This document shows, piece by piece, positions 59,474 to 64,000 of a DNA stretch of 64,000 nucleotides. Position 1 is the stretch's first letter. Each line of letters begins with the position of its first letter. The translations under genes were made by a program, and so were the position numbers. Below the pieces are notes generated by a model. It made no database searches. It was not told where the DNA came from and worked only from the letters and a program-made list of their open reading frames with translations. Source of the DNA: Streptacidiphilus sp. 4-A2 (lineage in GTDB: Bacteria > Actinomycetota > Actinomycetes > Streptomycetales > Streptomycetaceae); NCBI GenBank assembly GCA_014284505.1, contig JAAFYY010000001.1, positions 8,605,845 through 8,669,844 on the forward strand, in the 5' to 3' direction.

Positions 59474-61203
59474 GTGACGGCGACAACCACAACCACGACC
59501 CCGACCGCCACCACGACCGATGCGAACGTCTGCGTGCGGCGGTCGGCTTTGTCAGCGGGCAGGACACCGCCGCGCTGCTGTTACTGCTGCTGCCGGCCTC
59601 GACGCCCTGGAACTTCGGGCCCTGGTGGACCGCTGCCGCTTCTCGCACGCCGGCTGCTGGTCTTCCGGCGACGCCGCAGGCGCTGCGCGCGGACCTGGCC
59701 GACTGCGGCTGGCCGCGGAACTGCCCGAGCGGCCCAGCGTGGTGGTGCGGCAGCGGCTCGCGGATCGGCACCGGCGGGCCGCCGGGGAACTGGACGTCCG
59801 CATCTCCCGCCCACCGGTGACCGGCCCGGACGGAGCAGCTGCAGCGTCGAGGTGTTCGCGCTGACCGTGCCGGCGGGCTCCGCGCTGGCGGACATCGCCG
59901 AGCACGAGCGGGCCCGCACGAGGCGCACCTGGGCTTCGAGGTCGATCGCCCGGACCCGCTGGTGCTGCACGGCATGTGCGCGCTGCTCGCGCGGCAGGCG
60001 CCGCCGCCGACGGCGGCGGCTACAACCCGCACGAGGACGGCACGGTCTTCTACTTCACCGCGCCGCCGACTCGAAGGCCGGCTACCGGCGGGTGGAGCTC
60101 TATGCCCGGGCGACCACCGTGACGTCCTCGCGGACCATCTGGGCCGGAGCGGCCCGCCACCGCCCGCGGAGGCGCTGCTGCGGCTGCTGACGGGGCCTGG
60201 GCCACCCAGGCCCTGGCCGCCTTCGCCCAGCTGCGGATCCCCGACGCGATGGCCGTCGCGCGGTCGACGCCGCCGACCCTGGCGATCCCGGCGCGGATGC
60301 CGACCCCGGCGCCGAGGCGCTGGCGCGGGCGGGGGCGGATGCGACTGCCTGGCCAGGCTGCTGCGGTACCTGGTGACCCTGGGAGCGGTGACCGAGGACC
60401 GCACGGCTTCCGGCTGACCGGCTGGGCGCGCTGCTGCGGCGGACGCCCCGGCCTCGATGCGCCCGCTGGCGCTCATGTACGGCGGCTCCTTCTACCAGTC
60501 CTTCGCCCGGCTGGGGCACACCGTGCGCACCGGCGAGGTGGCTTTCGAGCAGTTGTTCGGTGAGAACCATTTCGACTACTTCGCCCGCGACCCGGAGCTG
60601 GCGGAGCTGTTCGACCAGTCCATGGCGGCCGGCGCCCGGATGTTCGAACCGCTGGCCGCGCATCCGGTGATCCCGCCGCGGGCCGGGCGGACGCTCCCAG
60701 GACCGTCGTCGATGTCGCGGGCGGCAACGGAGCCTGCTCGGGGCATCCTGGCCGCGCACCCGGCCTGCGCGGGGTCTGCTGGAGCGGCCGCATGTGGTCG
60801 AGGCGGCCCGGCTGCTGCTGGATGCCGCCGGGTCGGGCGCGCTGCGACTGCCGGGTGGGCGACTTCGCGGACGTGCCGGCCGGTGGCGACGTCTATGTGC
60901 TCGCCCGGGTGCTGCACGACTGGGACGACGAGCGCTGCCGGGAGATCCTGAGCCACTGCGCCCGGGCGATGCCTGCCCATGCCGACCTGCTCATCGTCGA
61001 GCGGGTGCTGCCGACCGACGGCTCGGCCTCGCTGGCCACCGCCTGGATCTGCACATGATGTGCAATGTCGGCGGCCGCGAACGCCGTGCCGACCACTATG
61101 CGCGCTGCTTGCCGATACCGGACTGGTGCTCGCCGACTGCTCGCCACTGCCCCTGGACGGCCGGGTGCTGCATGCCCGCAAGGCGCCGGCCGGGGGCCGG
61201 TAG
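59474..61203 (+). CDS. O-methyltransferase (plant-type, PF00891-like) with unrecognised N-terminal region, heavily frameshifted
   Basis: GTG 59474 with GAGG upstream begins a Thr-rich lead. Correcting many single-base shifts gives an unfamiliar region of about 215 residues with RPPVTGPDGSSCSVEVFALT, DIAEHERAHEAHLGFEVDRP, LVLHGMCALLARQ and GGYNPHEDGTVFYFT. From about 60190 comes a classical SAM-dependent O-methyltransferase: a dimerisation helix set (ATQALAAFAQLRIPDAMA, LARLLRYLVTLGAVTEDRT), motif I DVAGGNGA near 60730, VYVLARVLHDWDDERCREIL, HADLLIVERVLPTDGS and NVGGRERRADHYARLL. The stop is TAG 61201-61203. Whether one fused protein (about 575 aa) or two coupled genes is unclear. At least eight indels make this the most damaged gene of the window. 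Confidence 0.72.
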
Positions 61204-61469
61204 CCGCCGACCGGCCGCTGACCAGCCACGCTCCGCCACCGGCAGCTGCCGAACAGGTGTCCGGTGGTGGGCGCGAGGGGGAGACTGGTTTCCGGGCGGG
61301 GGGGGCTGGGGGCGAGCGGGAGCACTACGCTCACTTCATGCCGCATGCGGGAGCCCCGCGTGCGGCGGCAGTGGCGGGTCGGCGGAGAGGGCTTCCCCGG
61401 GGCCCTCCCAGCTAGCGGGAGTAGTCGAGTGGATCAAGCCGATCGGCAGGTCAAAGGGGCAGTGCGCGG

Positions 61470-63172
61470 ATGCTGGAGAGATGCGGATACGCGCACTCGG
61501 GTGATCGACGACGCCGTGTCGAGCTGTCGCCCGGGTTCACCGTGGTCACCGGTGAGACCGGGCGGCAAGACCATGGTGGTGACCAGCCCGGGCTGCTGCT
61601 CGGCGGGCGGGCCGACGCCGGCCTGGTGCGCAACGGCGCGGAGCGGCGGTGGTGAGGGCCGGGTGCTGCTGCCGGCGGCTCGCCGGTGGCGGAGCGGGCG
61701 CTGGAGGCCGGGCGGAGCTGGACGGCGACGTGCTGCTGCTGAGCCGCACGCTGTCGGCCGAGGGCCGGTCGCGGGCGCATGTCGGCCGGTCGGTGCCGAT
61801 GAGCCTGCTGGCGTCCTCGGCGAGGACCTGATCGCCGTGCACGGCCAGACCGACCAGCAGCGGCTGCTTCAGCCGGCCCGGCAGCGCGGCGCCCTGGACC
61901 GCTACGCCGGGGACTCGGTGGCTGCCGCTGGCCGGGTACCAGGAGGTGTACCGGCGGCTGCGCGAGGTCGGCGCGCTGCTGGAGGAGCTGACCACCAGGG
62001 CCCGGGAGCGGGCGCAGGAGGCGGATCTGCTGCGGTTCGGGCTGGACGAGGTCGCGCGCCGCCGAGCCGCTGGCCGGTGAGGACCAGGAGCTCGCCGAGG
62101 AGTCGCAGCGGCTCGGCCACGCCGACGCGCTGGCGTCGGCCGCGGAGCTGGCGCACGGGGCCCTGGCCGGGGACCCGGCCAGCCCGGACGCGCTGGACGC
62201 CGGGACGCTGCTGGCGCAGGCCCGGCGGGCGCTGGAGTCGGTGCGTCACCACGACCCAGGCTCGCGGCACTCGCGGACCGGGTGGGCGAGGTCGGCTATC
62301 TGCTCGGCGACATCGGCGGGGACCTGGCCGGCTACGCCGACGACCTGGACGCGGATCCGGCGCGGCTGGCCGTGGTCGAGGAGCGCCGGGCAGTGCTCGC
62401 CCACCTGGTGCGCAAGTACGGCAGCCAGGAGGGCGGTCTGGCCCAGGTGCTGGAATGGGCCGAGGGTGCGGCGCTGCGGCTCACCGAGCTGGACGGCGAC
62501 GACGACCGGATCACCGCTCTCGAAGCAGAGCGGCAGTCCTTGCACGAGCGGGTGGCCGAGCTGGCGGCCCAGCTCACCGCCGCCCGGCACGCGGCGGCCG
62601 AGGTGTTCGCGGCGGCGGTCACCGCCGAGCTGACCGAGCTGGCGATGCCGCACGCCCGGGTGAGCTTCGGGATCACCGAGGCCGAGGAGTTCGGCCCGCA
62701 CGGGATCGACGAGGTCGAGGTGCTGCTCGCGCCGCATCCCGGCACCCCGCCCCGGCCGATCGCCAAGGGCGCCTCCGGCGGTGAGCTGTCCCGGGTGATG
62801 CTCGCGGTGGAGGTGGTCTTCGCCGGCGCGGACCCGGTGCCCACCTATCTGTTCGACGAGGTGGACGCGGGTGTCGGCGGCAAGGCGGCGGTCGAGGTCG
62901 GCCGCAGGCTGGCCAGGCTCGCCCGGAACTCGCAGGTCATCGTGGTGACCCACCTGCCGCAGGTGGCGGCGTTCGCGGACCGGCACCTGGTGGTCGAGAA
63001 GACCGTGGACGGCACGGTCACCCGCAGCGGGGTGACCACGCTCTCGGACACCGAGCGGGTCCGGGAGCTCTCCCGGATGCTGGCCGGCCTGGAGGATTCC
63101 GAGCTGGGCCGGGCCCATGCCGAGGAGCTGCTGGCCGCCGCACGAACGGGTGTGGTGCCACCGAACGGGTGA
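61470..63172 (+). CDS. recN: DNA repair protein RecN, frameshifted in the first half
   Basis: RecN is an SMC-like ATPase for double-strand break repair. ATG 61470 gives, after a correction near 61478, MRIRALGVIDDAVVELSPGF and TVVTGETGAGKTM (Walker A) with another shift near 61560. Further shifts occur near 61650, 61690, 61818, 61925, 62055 and 62255. Visible blocks are LIAVHGQTDQQRLLQPARQR (Q loop), a long coiled-coil region, and in the intact C-terminal half KGASGGELSRVMLAVEVVFA (signature), TYLFDEVDAGVGGKAAVEVG (Walker B) and VIVVTHLPQVAAFADRHLVV. About 565 aa. The 266 bases before it hold no gene. Confidence 0.92.
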
Positions 63173-63407
63173 GGCAGTGTCGGCTGCTGACGCCGACTGT
63201 CCAAGAACCCGGCCCACCTGGCATCGTGGAGCCGCCGCGACCCGGTGCTGATCGAACCGAAGTGAAGCAGACGAACTGACAGCGCCCGCCACAAGCGGGC
63301 GCCCGACCACAGGCGGGGGCGGTCCACGGCGGCCCGCCCCGGCAGAGCGGTCCGGCCAGGCCGTCGACCAGCGGGGCCGACCGAACGAGAGGGAGACGAC
63401 GCCGACT

Positions 63408-64000
63408 GTGGAGCACACATCCCCAGCCTCGACCGGCCAGCTGCACGCTGTCCTCGTCCTTGCCGGAAGCTCCGGCGGCATCGGCGCGCATGTCCGTTCC
63501 CTGGCCCAGGGACTGACCGCGCACGGCCTGGAGGTCACCGTCTGCGGTCCCGCGGAGACCGACGAGCTGTACGGCTTCTCCGAGGCCGGGGCACGGTTCC
63601 ATCCGGTGGAGATCACCCGACGCCGGGAGCGCGCAGCGACGCCGCCGCGGTGGGCGAGCTGCGGCGGGCGTTCGCCCGGGCGACGCTGGTGCACGCGCAC
63701 GGGCTGCGGCGCGGCGCTGTCCGACCTGGCGCTGCGGACGGCGCGCGCCGGGACGCCGCTGGTGGTCACCTCGCACCACGCCAATCTGGCCACCGGTATG
63801 GAACGCCGGGTGCTGCGGCTGATGGAGCGCCGGGTCGCGCGGGCAGCGGATCTCGTGCTCGGGGTCTCCTCGGACCTGGTGGCCCGGTCCCGGACGCTGG
63901 GCGCGGCCGACGCCCGGCTGAGCCCGGGCCGCGCCGCCGGCCGCTGCCGGTTCCGGAGGGCCGCCGTGAGCAGGTCCGCCGGGAACTGCTCGCCCGCCGG
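63408..64000 (+). CDS. Glycosyltransferase family 4 protein, truncated by the window edge
   Basis: GTG 63408, with GGGAG upstream, opens AVLVLAGSSGGIGAHVRSLA, the GT4 donor-loop start. LTAHGLEVTVCGPAETDELY follows, and after a shift near 63628 LVHAHGLRAALSDLALRTAR, PLVVTSHHANLATGMERRVL, ADLVLGVSSDLVARSRTLGA. Further shifts lie near 63710 and 63935. Only about 195 N-terminal residues are in the window. It should transfer a sugar from a nucleotide donor at the membrane. The recN-GT4 neighbourhood is typical for streptomycetes as I recall. The 235-base gap before it shows no gene. Confidence 0.85.
   Translation, partial: MEHTSPASTGQLHAVLVLAGSSGGIGAHVRSLAQGLTAHGLEVTVCGPAETDELYGFSEAGARFHPVEITRRRERAATPPRWASCGGRSPGRRWCTRTGCGAALSDLALRTARAGTPLVVTSHHANLATGMERRVLRLMERRVARAADLVLGVSSDLVARSRTLGAADARLSPGRAAGRCRFRRAAVSRSAGNCSPA

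Overview
The window is about 64 kb of very GC-rich (roughly 70%) chromosomal DNA from a member of the Streptomycetaceae (Streptomyces, Kitasatospora or Streptacidiphilus type). This rests on the 16S signature regions, many GTG and TTG starts, an initiator tRNA of the streptomycete form, a rrn operon without spacer tRNAs, and lineage-typical genes: the streptophobe membrane protein, the SGM_5486-type 40-residue protein, the double-FHA ABC transporter, DUF3099 and the InhA-type fabI. No insertion sequence, prophage, integrase or CRISPR array was seen.

A large part of the genes carry single-base frameshifts, roughly 70 to 90 by my reading. They are mostly in short G or C runs. An extra A in the universally conserved 16S segment around position 44061, and a compensated pair of shifts inside an alcohol dehydrogenase, point to sequencing or assembly errors rather than gene decay. 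I therefore give whole-gene spans and note the breaks. Intact genes include the exonuclease, the CoA transferase, moaA, fabI, the first FAD monooxygenase, the GntR regulator, sixA, serB, the streptophobe protein, the FHA-ABC transporter, the queA homologue, the pterin dehydratase and both TPR proteins.

Layout. 1-13.3 kb: GH15 glycosidase, SURF1 assembly factor, DnaQ-like exonuclease with BRCT, Zn alcohol dehydrogenase, a coupled CoA-transferase/acyl-CoA dehydrogenase pair, moaA, two small conserved proteins and the tldD-pmbA protease pair. 13.4-15.3 kb: initiator tRNA, then the fatty-acid reductase pair fabG-fabI. 15.3-20.1 kb: two divergent regulator/target pairs (TetR with FAD monooxygenase, GntR with an MFS exporter), both with palindromes in the intergenic space. 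20.1-29 kb: SGM_5486-type peptide, sixA, serB, the divergent streptophobe/FHA-ABC pair, and a QueA-like enzyme with an SDR. 29-35.6 kb: a GAF two-component system, an ABC ATPase, an NfeD-stomatin pair, a TauE permease and pterin dehydratase. 35.7-42.5 kb: a membrane-anchored beta-propeller protein with a repeat-rich cytoplasmic tail, HNH nuclease, PEBP protein, Mpg glycosylase, Gfo/Idh oxidoreductase and tyrS. 42.6-48.4 kb: a complete 16S-23S-5S operon with upstream promoters and an intrinsic terminator. 48.5-64 kb: a giant RDD-repeat/TPR/acidic-tail protein, DUF1015, a TPR protein, HAD phosphatase, SCP2 protein, a histone-H1-like protein, tlyA, NAD kinase, a two-gene aromatic hydroxylase plus O-methyltransferase cassette, recN and a truncated glycosyltransferase.

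The most unusual items are the 34-module aromatic/RDDR disordered protein directly behind the rRNA operon and the tailoring-enzyme cassette that interrupts the normally compact tlyA-nadK-recN block.
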